A stretch of DNA of 64,000 nucleotides, taken from NCBI RefSeq assembly GCF_004379255.2, contig NC_056032.1:28741322-28805321 (forward strand). The letters are read 5' to 3'. Below, in pieces: positions 1-10,503 of this stretch (positions within the stretch are counted from its first letter, which is position 1; each line of letters begins with the position of its first letter). The translations under genes and the position numbers were made by a program. Origin of the DNA: Salvia splendens (Eukaryota; Streptophyta; Magnoliopsida; Lamiales; Lamiaceae). The notes beneath the pieces were generated by a model. That model made no database searches, was not told the origin of the DNA, and saw only the letters and a list, made by a program, of their open reading frames with translations.

Positions 1-538
1 TGATTAGGGTTAGAGAAAGAAAACCTAGAGAGAAATTTGGGGAATTTCGAATGCAAAGACAGAGTGAGTAATGAAAAATAAAAAGCATCACACGGTTATT
101 AGCTGATAGGTATGGAAGAGGACGGTTTTGCAGGCATGACGCTAGCGACCGTACGCCTCCCCATAAAAGTGGCTTTTGAAATCCGAACTTGATGCCAACT
201 CCCTCTAATATTTACTCCTCAATTCCCCGCCCTAGTAGATACTTCCTGCAAAGTCACACTAAAAAAAACATTAAACTAAAAAAAATGAAACGCCAGACTC
301 CCCGGGTCTTGGGTATGACAGTATCAAAATCATGCCTAAGGAGTTTGATTTTCCGAAAATATTTTTGGAAGATTGTTTTTTTTTAATTTGTTTGGATTTT
401 TTCCTTGAATTAAAGAAAACAATTAAATATTTACAAATTGTGTTCAAATGTTCTCAAGATTCCCTAGGTCAGGTCATGGTAAAACTTCTTGGATACTGGA
501 CCTAGGAAATCTCTAAGAACACTCACTTCCCAGACCGA
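1..538 (-). other. E1 untranslated spacer between integrase and the env-position ORF
   Basis: No coding sequence is seen. On the minus strand this stretch resembles E3 50195-50790: an acctagg-rich segment just after integrase, an AT-rich middle, a block around 120-190 matching E3 near 50570-50610, and the acctaatca-like sequence that in E3 lies just upstream of the env-position ATG. This shows that the next ORF of E1 lies just beyond the left edge. Confidence 0.7.
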
Positions 539-2152
539 TTAGACGATATCAGGGAGTGCGCGTAGTGGCATTTCGTCCACTACACACATCTCCGAGTTAT
601 CCCTAAATACCTTCACACGATGACCGTTGACAAGAAAAGGAGTCGAGTTTGAAGTACTTCCCTGGATCTTTACTGCTCCATTTGCACGAAGACTCACAAT
701 AGTGTATGGTCCAGTCCATTTGGACTTCAGCTTACCAGGCATCAACTTTAGGCGGGATTGGAATAGGAGAACTTTTTGACCTACTCTCAATTCTTTGACC
801 TGTAGGTTCTTGTCATGCCAGAGTCTTATTTTCTCTTTGTACCATATTGCCGATTCATATGACTCCAGCCTTAACTCCTCCAACTCCTGCAATTGCAATT
901 TTCTCTCTTCCTCACAGGACTCGGGTCTCATGTTAATCTCCTTGACCGCCCAATATGCTCGGTGTTCTAATCCCACGGGCAAGTGACACATTTTTCCGAA
1001 CACAAGCCTATAAGGTGACGTCCCAATAGGCGTCTTGTACACTGTCCTGTAAGCCCATAGTGCATCTCCAAGCCTCCTACTCCAGTCCTTCCTAGACGGA
1101 TTAACCGTCTTCTCCAGTATCGCCTTTATCTCCCTATTGGAGATCTCTGCTTGCCCATTTGATTGAGGGTGGTATGGTGTGGAAAGGCGATGGTGAACTT
1201 CGTACTTTCTCATTAGAGCTTCAATAGTCTGGTTACGGAAATGCGTCCCATTGTCAGATATTATAGATCTGGGCACTCCGTACCTGTTAAAAATATTAGC
1301 CCTAAGGAATTTCGCTACCTCTTTGGCTTCACAAGATGTGGTCGCCTTGGCCTCTATCCACTTTGAAACATAATCAACTGCCACAAGTATGTATGCGTTC
1401 CCGTATGAAGACGGAAATGGACCCATGAAGTCCATTCCCCAGACATCGAAGATCTCACTCACAATCACTAGAACTTGTGGCATTTCGTCCCTCCTGGAGA
1501 TTCCCCCGGTCTGTTGATACCTCTCACAGTTCTGACAAAACTTGAAAGCATCTTTATGCAATGTAGGCCAGTAAAAACCGCTATCTAACACCTTCCTTGC
1601 GGTCTTCCTAGGTCCAAAGTGACCTCCACAAGCTAGGGCATGGCAATGATTTAGTACATCCCTCTGTTCCCACTCCGGGATACACCTCCGGATTACTTGG
1701 TCAACTCTTATTCTCCATAAATACGGATCGTCCCAGAAATAATACTTGGCTTCGCTTTTGAGCTTCATTCTCTGGGCCCGGGAGATTTCCTGCGAACTAG
1801 GCACCTCTCCAGTGACCAAGTAATTTGCCAGGTCTGCGAACCATGGCTCATTGTTTAGATGACATTTACCTTTCTCAGAATCTCCTGGACCTGTTAACGC
1901 CATGATTTTTTCCCAATTGATAGGTCTAGGAAATTCCCCTAAATAATACAAATGTTCCTCGGGGAATGCATCTGGTATTGCTTCCTCGGTCTCCCCTTGA
2001 AAAATACGACTAAGGTGGTCAGCCACCTTGTTCTCAGTTCCTTTCTTATCCTTAACCTCCCAATCAAATTCTTGTAAAAGTAACACCCAACGGATTAATC
2101 TTGGTTCAGACTCCTTCTTCGCCAGCAGGTACTTAATGGCCGCGTGGTCGGT
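539..2152 (-). pseudogene. E1 integrase (pol C-terminal part)
   Basis: A 515-residue open stretch (539-2086) follows RNase H in the same frame after a stop at 2153-2155. The zinc-binding part has His148, His156, Cys184 and Cys187. The catalytic core shows Asp219 ([10 protein letters not shown]), Asp278 (IISDNGTHF) and Glu314 ([10 protein letters not shown]), a complete D,D-E set. A C-terminal domain with [13 protein letters not shown] follows. In the native element this enzyme inserts the cDNA into host DNA. The neighbouring Cys in CERCQ of the relatives is Tyr here. The piece reads through to its natural end, but upstream nonsense codons mean it cannot be made as part of the polyprotein. Confidence 0.92.
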
Positions 2153-3022
2153 TTAAACGATCACCTTCGACCCCAGCAAGTACGGGCAAAATTTATCAAA
2201 TGAATATACGACCGCCAGCATTTCTTTTTCGGTGGTGTCATAGTTCTTCTGGGCTAGATTTAGCGTCTTGGATGCATAAAAAATCACGTAACTTTTCCCA
2301 TCAACTCTTTGACCTAGCACCGCTCCCACGGCATAGTCGCTTGCATCACACATGATTTCAAAAGGTAGATTCCAGTCGGGCGCTCTAATAATGGGAGCAG
2401 AAACTAACCTATCCTTCAACAACTGAAAAGCTTTTTTGCACTCCTCATCGAAAACAAACTCCACATCGTTATGCAATAAGTGAGTGAGTGGTTGAGCGAT
2501 CCTTGCGAAGTCCTTTATAAACCTCCTATAGAATCCTGCGTGCCCTAGGAATCCTCTCACCTCTTTCTGATTCGTCGGGTAAGGCAGTTCTGAGATAACA
2601 TTAATTTTTGCTTGATCTACTTGTATGCCTCTTTCTGACACCACATGCCCTAGGACAATTCTCTCAGGGACCATAAAGTGGCATTTCTCGAAATTCAAAA
2701 CCAAATGCTTCTCCTGGCACCTCCTCAGCACTATATCCAAACTTGCCAAACACGAGTCAAATGAATTCCCGTACACAGTGAAGTCGTCCATAAAAATCTT
2801 GATGCAATCTTCCAGGAGATTCGAGAAGATACTCATCATACACCGCTGAAAAGTACCTGGCGCATTGCACAGGCCAAACGGCATCCTTCTATAAGCATGC
2901 GTTCCAAAGGGACACGTGAAAGTTGTCTTCTCCTGATCCTCGGGATCCACATAGATTTGAAAATACCCACTATATCCATCCAGGAAACAAAAATATTGCT
3001 TGCCCGCCAACCTTTCCAACAT
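2153..3022 (-). pseudogene. E1 reverse transcriptase palm and RNase H
   Basis: A 289-residue open stretch in the same frame as the protease part, between TAG at 3023-3025 and TAA at 2153-2155. The RT palm has FCFLDGYSGYFQI near residue 11 and the catalytic IFMDD motif at residues 76-80, the Met-Asp-Asp form usual in Athila-type elements. RNase H begins near residue 225 with [16 protein letters not shown] and continues past the stop at 2153, where relatives read Tyr. Together these activities copy the RNA into cDNA. Both bounding stops are point changes, not frameshifts. Confidence 0.92.
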
Positions 3023-4408
3023 CTAGTCAATGAAAGGTAATGGGAAGTGATCCTTCTTGGTAGCCTCGTTCAGCTTCCGGTAGTCAATACACATCCTCCA
3101 CCCAGTAATAAGTCGAGTAGGGACCAACTCATTTTTATCATTCTTAACCACCTGTATTCCTGACTTCTTTGGTACCATATGTACTGGACTAACCCATTCA
3201 CTATCTGGTATGGAATATATGATTCCTAGGGATAGCAACTTCAATACTTCCTTTAACACTTCTTCCCTCATGTTCGGATTCAACTTGTGTTGTGGGTCCC
3301 TACAGGCTTTTGCTCCTTCTTCTAGGCGAATGTGATGCATGCACAGATCTGGACTGATCCCAACCAAGTCAGAGAGTGTCCACCCAATAGCCTTCTTGTT
3401 TCTCCTGATTACATTCAGCAATTCCTCTTCTTGTCCCTCGGTCAAGCTGCTGTTAATAATCACCGGGAAATTTTCATTCTCCTCCAGATACGCGTACTTG
3501 AGCCCAGGTGGAAGCGTTTTCAACTCTTTCTTGGGAACATCTTTTTCCTGGGGCAAGGGATTTTTCTCTATCGACTCAGTTGTTATTCCCTTCTTAGACT
3601 CAGTAGAACTGTCCACGCTCGCCACATAAGGTGCCTTCCTTGATCTGGCTAGCTCCGGGTTCGTACAGAATTCCAGAATCGCTTCAGCTAGCTCATCATC
3701 TGATAACTCACTCGTGTTCATTGCTTGACACAAACTAGCTACTTCTCTATCAATGTCATGACTTATTTCGGAATTCTCGATCTGTTCCTGCATTAACTCT
3801 GTCTCAAGATATTCTTGGACTAAGGGGTTAATAACATCTATAGCATGCAAATTTTCAACGTCAAGAGGTTTTTTCATTGCCTCATCTATGCTGAATGTAT
3901 ATTTCTCCCCATTATAATCAAGGCAGATGATACCATCAAAAACATCAATGATAGTCTTAGCGGTACGCAGGAAAGGTCTCCCTAAAAGTACTCCACCAGA
4001 CTCTGCAGATTCATTATCACTCATTCTAATCACATGGAAATCTGTTGGGTACAAGAAGTCATGTACCTTTACTATCACGTTCTCAAGCACTCCTTCAGGA
4101 CAAATGCATGACCTGTCTGCCAATTGGATCACAACTTTGGTGTCCACCATGCCTACCCCTACTAACTTCTTGTATATAGACAGTGGTAACACATTTATGG
4201 ATGCACCTAAATCAAACATAGCATGCTCGATTTTTACATCACTAATAGAGATGGGTAAGGTAAACATACCTGGATCATTGCATTTCGAAGGCATCCTCCG
4301 CTTTTGAATCACTGCAGAGATGTTCTCGCCGATCAAAATTTTCCCACTAGGTCTAGCCTTCCCAGCTATAAATTCCTTGATGAACTTGCTAAACACCGGC
4401 AATTTCAA
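3023..4408 (-). pseudogene. E1 aspartic protease and RT N-terminal part
   Basis: A 461-residue open stretch. The retroviral-type protease active site is DLGASIN at residues 66-72, followed by the LLGRPFLRTAK strand. A variable acidic linker leads into the RT fingers (WVSPVHMVPKKSG and MCIDYRKLNEATKKDHFPLPF) at the C-terminal end. The stretch stops at TAG (3023-3025) where E3 has CAG, so a Gln codon was lost by a C-to-T change. The protease would cleave the Gag-Pol precursor. The active-site triad itself is intact, unlike in E2 and E3. Confidence 0.9.
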
Positions 4409-4432
4409 AGCCTGTAAGAATGGTAGATTAAT

Positions 4433-6578
4433 CTACAATTTCTCAAAAATATCCATGAAATCCACCGGCTCTTCCTTCTTCTTCTTAGCTTCTTCCCGGC
4501 TTAGGAAAGGCTTCAGTCGCTTCCCTGCTCCGATAGAGCTTTCAGCTGAGAATTCTCCAGTTTCTTCCCTTACTGCCTCGTTCTCCAACTCCGGCTCTGG
4601 ATCAAGGAAAAATGGTTCAGTTGACTTAGGCAGAGGTTTCTCCAAATCTCCTGTTTCAAGGTCATCCTTGACCAAGGAATTTTCTCCCTCCAAGTTCCTG
4701 GATCTAGGAATTGTATCCTCGTACTTCTTGTCTTCTTTGGAACCTGTCGCTTCCTTCGTTCTTACCATTGGCCCTTCATATCCCTTCTCGGATCTCAAGG
4801 TAATCTGACTTATATTCGCTCTATCCGGTGGCCTTACTGAGGCAGGAATCATTCCTTCATTTCTCATCATATCACTCAAAGAAGTGGCTATCTGCGATAA
4901 TTGCTTGGCCAGCATATCCATGGCCGCCTTTTGCTCCTGTTGAGCATCTTGAAGCTTGTGCACTACGTCATTGTTTGATTGCAGGTTGTTTTGCATATGT
5001 TGCTGAGAACTGACGAGATCGTGCACCATATCATCGATACTCTTTTGTGGCTTTGGTGGCTGACTGGGTCCTGGCCCTATATTCAGAGTCGGTCCACTCA
5101 TCTAATTCTGACGAGCGTTTCCTTGACCTCCTGAAGAGTTGCTGTATTGATTTCCTTGACCCTGGTAATTGTTCTGAAAATTCCTTTGGTGCGGTGGTAC
5201 ATAAGAGTTCCCTTGATTGTTCTGATTTCTGTTTCCCCAGCTCGAGTGGTCTCCTTGGTTCCGATTGATCCAGCTGCCCTGCCCTCTTGATTCCTTCCTG
5301 ACCAGTTACCTTGTCTTTCGGGCTGAGGTGCAAACTGCTGACTTAGTTGTGGTGCTGGCTGATTCTGCTCATTGTCAGTCCATCTGAAATTTGGATGGTT
5401 TCTCCAGGGCGCATCTCTCTGTCTCCCTGGATTCCAGCTCCCATCGGGATTCCAACTTCCCATTGCATTGACCTGGGCCTGATAATCTCCTTCCTGGGTC
5501 CCGTAATATTGCTGAATTTGATTATCTTCTGGACCAGGAGATTTCTCCTTCCCTTGTGAAACTGGTGGATTTGTTTTTTCAATTGCGTTCAATAGAGCTT
5601 TCTCGAGCCTGTCAATCCTTGCTTCTACCTTATCATCTTCTTGCTCTCTCACAGCATGCACCGATCCTCTTCTCACTGCATTTCTAGGGTTATCGTACGC
5701 CTTCTTAGCGTCGATCAACTTCCCCAGGATTTCTCTTGCCTCACTTCCCCTCTTTCTTGTGAAATTCCCCCCACTCGAGGAGTTCATTAAGTCCTTTGAC
5801 TCAGGAGTTGCCCCTTCGTAAAACAGAGAGTAGGTCTCTGCCTCTATCATTCAGTGATTCATGCATGCATCCAACAATCCCTTGAATCTCGACCAATACT
5901 GACTCAAGGATTCATCGTAATCCTGCTTACACTCTAGTATTTATTTTTCAGTGCATTCGTCTTGTTGGATGGGAAGAAATAATCTAAGAATTCCAACTTG
6001 AAGTCCCTCCATGTGCGGATAGAATCCGGGGGCAACCTCAATAACCACGTATTAGCTTCCCCCTTCAAGGTAAACGAAATTGCCCTTAGTCGATAATCCT
6101 CCTCTGTTGCTTCATTCGGCCTCTTCTGAATACCACACAACTTACTGAATTCATTTAAGAACTCATACGGACACTCATTTCTGTGCCCAGAGAACGTTGG
6201 CAAGATGCCGAGTACGTTTGTCTTGATCTCAATAGTCCTCTGGCGCTGGTTCATTACTATGGCTTGGGCAGACTCTCCATCTAAATGAGCTGTCAGTGAC
6301 CCTATCTCTGGATCTGGATCTACCACTTGCGCCATGACTACTTCCTCTGCTTTCCCTGTTTCTGACTCTGTTTCTGATTCGGGTGGTGACTCTGGATCTT
6401 TACATCCTGACGACGTCCAAGATTCGTTGCTAGTAAATTCACTCGGAAACGGATCTCCCGTGGTGAACCCTGATCTGGTGGTCACAGTAGAGACTGTATC
6501 CTTAACCTGCCAATTAAACTGGCTGTGCTTCCACCCAGATGAGTTGCTCCAGTGGGCAGATCTTGAGTCTCTGCTCAT
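4433..6578 (-). pseudogene. E1 gag, broken
   Basis: Gag starts at 6578 (MSRDSRSAHWSN). The retrotransposon Gag core is in the first segment, with RLRAISFTLKGEANTWLLRL and the WRDFKLEFLDYFFP motif. A one-base insertion near 5940 shifts the frame, TGA at 5851-5853 replaces Arg of E3, and a further frameshift lies near 5260. The segment 4433-5101 continues with a Gln-rich region (HKLQDAQQEQKAAMDMLAKQ) and the linker to protease, ending at TAG where Glu is expected. No CCHC zinc knuckle is seen. The region between the core and the Gln-rich part is rich in Asn, Gln and Trp. Gag would form the particle and bind RNA. Confidence 0.88.
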
Positions 6579-6661
6579 AAACTACAAATAAAAAAAGAAA
6601 AAAATAAATCAAAACTATTTACACCACAGACTGTGAACACTAACACAAAGCACGCCATCCA

Positions 6662-6679
6662 TCCCCTACAACAGCGCCA
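6662..6679 (-). other. E1 primer binding site (degenerate tRNA-Asp type)
   Basis: Two bases inside the 5' LTR edge, the minus strand reads tggcgctgttgtagggga, matching the tRNA-Asp type site of E3 (tggcgccgttgccgggga) at all but three positions. It marks the 5' end of the internal region. Confidence 0.8.
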
Positions 6680-7771
6680 TTTGAAGGGCTGACTAGCTAC
6701 GATCTGGTAGTAGTGTGGTTTCACACGGAGTAAGCAAGTGTGCACAGAGAAAACTAATGCAAGTGCTCGGTCAAGACACCCCGCACCTTAAATCCACTGG
6801 ATCACCAGGTCCAGGAACTCAAGAGAACACAAAGTGTTTTTGTCGTTGGACACACTCGACTCCCCTTCAAAAATAAATCTCTCAACCCGAATACTATAAA
6901 TTAGCATAGGGAAGCGGGGTCGATCCCACGAAGATGGATTCGTGAAGTAGTGCTTAGAGACTCTGGAAACAAGCGGCTGCTGCCACGCAAAAGGGTTCAG
7001 AATTTTAACTACCTCTAGATCTAGGCACGAAATGTAATTGCTAGACCTAAGACACAGAAAATGTAATAGAATCAGACTTCAACACTGAGAGACACATTTT
7101 ACTTCCTAGATTAAGTAAACGACTAACTAACTAAGACTAGACAGGGAAAATAAAACAGTGGGGACCATGACTCCAAATATAGCAAGTACGCCTAAAGCTG
7201 TAAATAACAAACTCATGCTCCAACTAACAACGACATGCAATTTCCTAACCGATTCAAGCACGCAAATGGAGAAAACAGAGCATATATCTAGATTCGAACA
7301 GAATATAAAGATTTGGATGCTGGAAACTTGCTATGAACCGGAAATACATCAGATCTACGTAAACTAGGCGAAATGAAATGAAAACACGTAAACTAGGCAT
7401 AAAATTAAATAAATCTTGCTCAGATTCATGTCGGGTGCTTAATCCACTCCGGATCTAAGCGATCCGAACCCAACAACAGACACAATCGACTCCATAACTC
7501 CGGTTTTCACAGATCTGCTCCGATCAACTCCGAATTCAAACAATCACAGACAACTCCACAACACCAGCGAACTCAACCCTCCGATTCATCCACAAACAGA
7601 CTCTGATCACCCAGATCCAACCACAAACCTGCATAAATTCAGAAAATAACTGCGAAACGCACCCAACTCGAACAATCCAACTCCAAAATTCTGAAAATCA
7701 ACATAACAGACGTAACAGAAAATCAAACTTGCATTAAAATAATAGAATATTCGGCAAAAGCAAACAGAGGT

Positions 7772-7796
7772 CCGAGCTTCGAACAGCGAAGCTCGG
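7772..7796 (-). promoter_or_regulatory. Hairpin in E1 LTR
   Basis: ccgagcttcg and cgaagctcgg flank a 5-base loop, giving a perfect 10-bp stem. The same hairpin occurs in both E3 LTRs (43149-43173 and 62154-62178), with a G-U wobble in one and a mismatch in the other. Confidence 0.6.
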
Positions 7797-8025
7797 CAAA
7801 ATCAGAAAGTATGAAAGCGGAAATTAAATTGTTTCTTCGCCCCTACCGAAGGACGGTGTTACAACCCAATCGTAAATATATGAAAGCTCAAAGTAAACCC
7901 CAGTGCATGACCCCCCCCTGAATCTCCCAACAAAAAGAACCCAAAGTGTGTGAAAAGTGAACTAAGCTACAGGCTGTTAGCGAGGCCTCCAACCAAGAAG
8001 GTCCCTCCAGCGTGCATGCTTCTGC

Positions 8026-8033
8026 CTTTTATA
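8026..8033 (-). promoter_or_regulatory. TATA box of E1 LTR
   Basis: TATAAAAG on the minus strand, about 215 bases from the LTR 5' edge. This position corresponds to TATATAAG of the E3 LTR. Confidence 0.55.
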
Positions 8034-8245
8034 GACGCGGACATAGCCTTCTAGAGTCTTCGTAGAAATCTCTATTCTACCCTTCAACTCCGAGGCTTCC
8101 TCCGTCAAGCAATTTTCCGCATAATGTCCACTCATTCGCCTATTTCCTAGGTCCACGCAACTGTCCTCTTCCTTTCCTGGACCTGGTGAAAATCTTCACA
8201 CACCTGGCTTAAAACGTGCGTTAGACCCAGAAATTAGCCTTATCA

Positions 8246-8798
8246 GACACATTCTGTGATGAATTAATATAATTTGTTACATAATCGTGAGAGGAGGTTG
8301 GCGAGTTAGATCTACTTAATGGTCACTACAATTAGCTTCCTTTTAAATGACACTGTTAATTTAGAGTGAGGACTTTTCAAGGGTCTTAGGAGCTTTTAGG
8401 AGTTACGTATTTAGGATTGACAACCCTAATGTTTGTAACCAACGTTTGCATCGTATGAGCATAAACTAGGTGACTCGTTCTATCAAAGTAAGAACTGTGC
8501 TAAGGTATTGTAGTTGGAACTTGTATAACCATAACTGTGAACGCACATCCCTCGAATTCCCTTATCTCTATACTTTTATCTCTGTGGTTTATTTGCAATC
8601 AGTTGTTTATTGCTTTCAAAAGTTATTTTGTTTTCTAAAATTCTCAAAATCTTTCGGTTCTCCAAATTCTCAAAAGTTCTTTTATTTGCAATCAGTTGTT
8701 TATTGCTTTCAAAAGTCAGTTTGTGTCTGTTTTCCCCGTGATCGATATCCGGTACTAACCTTTAGCTATACTATTCATACTCTGTATACTTGCAGGTA
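8246..8798. other. Retroelement-like debris between E1 and C1, no gene
   Basis: No convincing ORF is seen. A block of about 36 bases (tttatttgcaatcagttg and following) occurs twice, near 8588 and 8681. The stretch ends with a pyrimidine-rich piece and cttgcag, where C1 has inserted, and continues at 14232 after the AGGTA duplication. It looks like the leader or LTR of an older retroelement, but I cannot assign a family. Confidence 0.4.
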
Positions 8799-9045
8799 TG
8801 TTAAATGGTATAGACAACATATTTAGAGAAGAAAGCAATGGGAGAAGATTATTGTATTTTGATTGAATGATGAAATGGTACTCAACACCCATATATTTAT
8901 ATGGATGTTGGTGACTTTTGAGATCCTGCAATAAATATATATTCATGGAACTACACTACTATTGGAACAATGCATGCACATCTTCAATGCTTCTTGGAAC
9001 TCTATTCTTCTTTAATGCTTATTGATACTTCCCCTTTTCTCAACA
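8799..9045 (-). repeat. C1 3' LTR
   Basis: TGTTAAATGG to TCTCAACA, 247 bp. It matches 13985-14231 with one visible difference (gcaat against acaat near 8930). A TATAAATA box lies on the minus strand at 8894-8901. Confidence 0.95.
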
Positions 9046-9738
9046 CTCCCCCTCAAATTGAGTGGTGGGATCTCCAAAACTCAATTTGGAAAGCACATCT
9101 TCAAAGCTCCTTGAGTTGACTGCTTTAGTTAGGATGTCGGCAAGTTGATCCTCAGAGCGAACAAAAGGGAGTTCGACAATCCCATTCTCAATGTTTTCTT
9201 TGATGAAGTGTCTGTCAACCTCCACATGCTTCGTTCGATCATGTTGTACTGGATTTTGTGAGATGCTTATAGCGGCTTTGTTATCACAATACAACTGGCA
9301 CTTGCTTGGAGGGAGATTAATCTCTTTCATCAATCTCCTTAACCATAAAATCTCGGTCAACCCACTTTTAATCCCACGAAATTCTGCTTCGGCACTCGAA
9401 AGAGCCACCACCTTCTGCTTCTTACTTCTCCATGTTACCAAATTACCTCCAACAAAGGTAAAGTAGCCTGCTGTAGACTTCCTATCGTTTGGGTTCCCTG
9501 CCCAGTCAGCATCTGTATAACCATGAATCTCAAGATGCCCATTTTTAGCGAACAACACTCCATGCCCTGGAGTTCCCTTCAAATACCGACAAATCCTAAG
9601 TGCTGCCTCCATGTGATCTGTCTGCGGCTTATGCATGAACTGACTTACGACCCCAACTGCATAGGCAATATCTGGCCTAGTGTGCGAGAGATATATGAGT
9701 TTTCCGACTAGTCGCTGATATCGACTACGGTCAGCCAA
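9040..9738 (-). pseudogene. C1 RNase H and C-terminal pol
   Basis: A 232-residue stretch in frame with the RT segment but separated from it by TAA at 9748-9750. It has the copia connection motif YQRLVGKLIYLSHTRPDI, then the RNase H with YTDADWAGNPNDRKSTAGY, SSAEAEF and YCDNKAAI. The last codons run six bases into the LTR. It would degrade the RNA strand of the RNA-DNA hybrid. The stop just upstream is a single nonsense change in an otherwise well-preserved sequence. Confidence 0.9.
9046..9056 (-). other. C1 polypurine tract
   Basis: The minus strand reads ttgagggggag directly before the 3' LTR, the expected place and composition for plus-strand cDNA priming. Confidence 0.8.
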
Positions 9739-9747
9739 CTTGGCTCC

Positions 9748-10503
9748 TTATCTGATTTGTAATCCGTGATTAACCGCCAGAGGAGTGTCTGCTGGTTTAC
9801 ATTCCAGTAGGCCAGTCTCTGCTAGGATGTCCAAGATATACTTCCTTTGTCGCAGAAAAATTCCTTTGGTTGACCTTAGCACTTCAATCCCAAGAAAGTA
9901 CTTGAGATTCCCCAAGTCCTTCATCTCAAATTCCTGAAAAAGATTTTTCTTTAATTCCTCAATCTCTTCTAGGTCGTCACCTGTAATAATCATGTCATCA
10001 ACATATATGATTAAACATGTGATCTTGTCACCCTGCTTCTTAAAAAATAGCGTATGGTCTGAATTGCTCTGTGTATATCCATAGCTAATCATTGCCCCAG
10101 CAAACTTCCCAAACCATACTCTTGGAGATTGCTTCAATCCATACAAGGTCTTCCTCAATCGGCACCCTTCACCTGCTTTAAAATCTGTTGCAAAACCTGG
10201 GGGTGCCTCCATGAAAACTTCTTCTTCCTTCTTCAACTCTCCATGTAGGAAGGCATTCGTTACATCAAACTGGTGTAATGGCCAGTCCCTATTAGCAGCA
10301 ATGGATAACAACACCCGAATTGTGTTCATCTTAGCTACTGGAGAGAAGGTCTCAGAATAGTCAACTCCATATGTCTGAGTATAGCCTTTTGCGACAAGTC
10401 GTGCCTTGTACCTTTCTATCGAGCCATCAGGTCTTCTTTGATAGTGAAGACCCATCGACAACCCACTGGTCGTTTTCCTTCTGGTAGAGCACATTTCTCC
10501 CAT
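9748..10503 (-). pseudogene. C1 reverse transcriptase
   Basis: The segment carries [18 protein letters not shown], the [12 protein letters not shown] motif, [12 protein letters not shown] and the catalytic [11 protein letters not shown], all typical of Ty1/copia RT. The gag-integrase ORF overlaps this one. The change of frame is explained by a one-base indel near 10433-10445, just before [10 protein letters not shown]. The segment ends with TAA at 9748-9750. Without these two changes RT and RNase H would continue the gag-pol frame. Confidence 0.92.

Larger units (their letters stand above)
1..8245 (-). mobile_element. E1: Athila-type Ty3/gypsy LTR retrotransposon, partial
   Basis: Reading the minus strand from 8245 leftwards gives a 5' LTR, a degenerate tRNA-Asp primer site, gag, protease, reverse transcriptase, RNase H, integrase and then untranslated sequence that runs off the window at position 1. 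The order protease-RT-RH-IN marks Ty3/gypsy. The tRNA-Asp primer site and close match to E3, which carries an ATHILA-type ORF after integrase, place it in the Athila group. The 3' LTR and the env-position ORF lie outside the window, so the second target duplication cannot be checked (right flank is gacac). All coding parts carry stops, so E1 is a dead copy closely related to E3. Confidence 0.93.
6682..8245 (-). repeat. E1 5' LTR (1564 bp)
   Basis: On the minus strand it runs from TGATAAGGCTAATTT at 8245 to TTCA at 6682 and is directly followed by the primer site. The start is the same as the E3 LTR start, and the motif aagccaggtgtgtg is shared by the LTRs of this group. A TATAAAAG box lies at 8026-8033. 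A perfect 10-bp stem hairpin lies at 7772-7796. The second LTR copy is outside the window. Confidence 0.85.

Noticed and set aside
3332..4808. Plus-strand ORFs of 96-162 residues over E1 pol and gag
   Set aside because: Antisense shadows of conserved pol and gag. No motif of their own.
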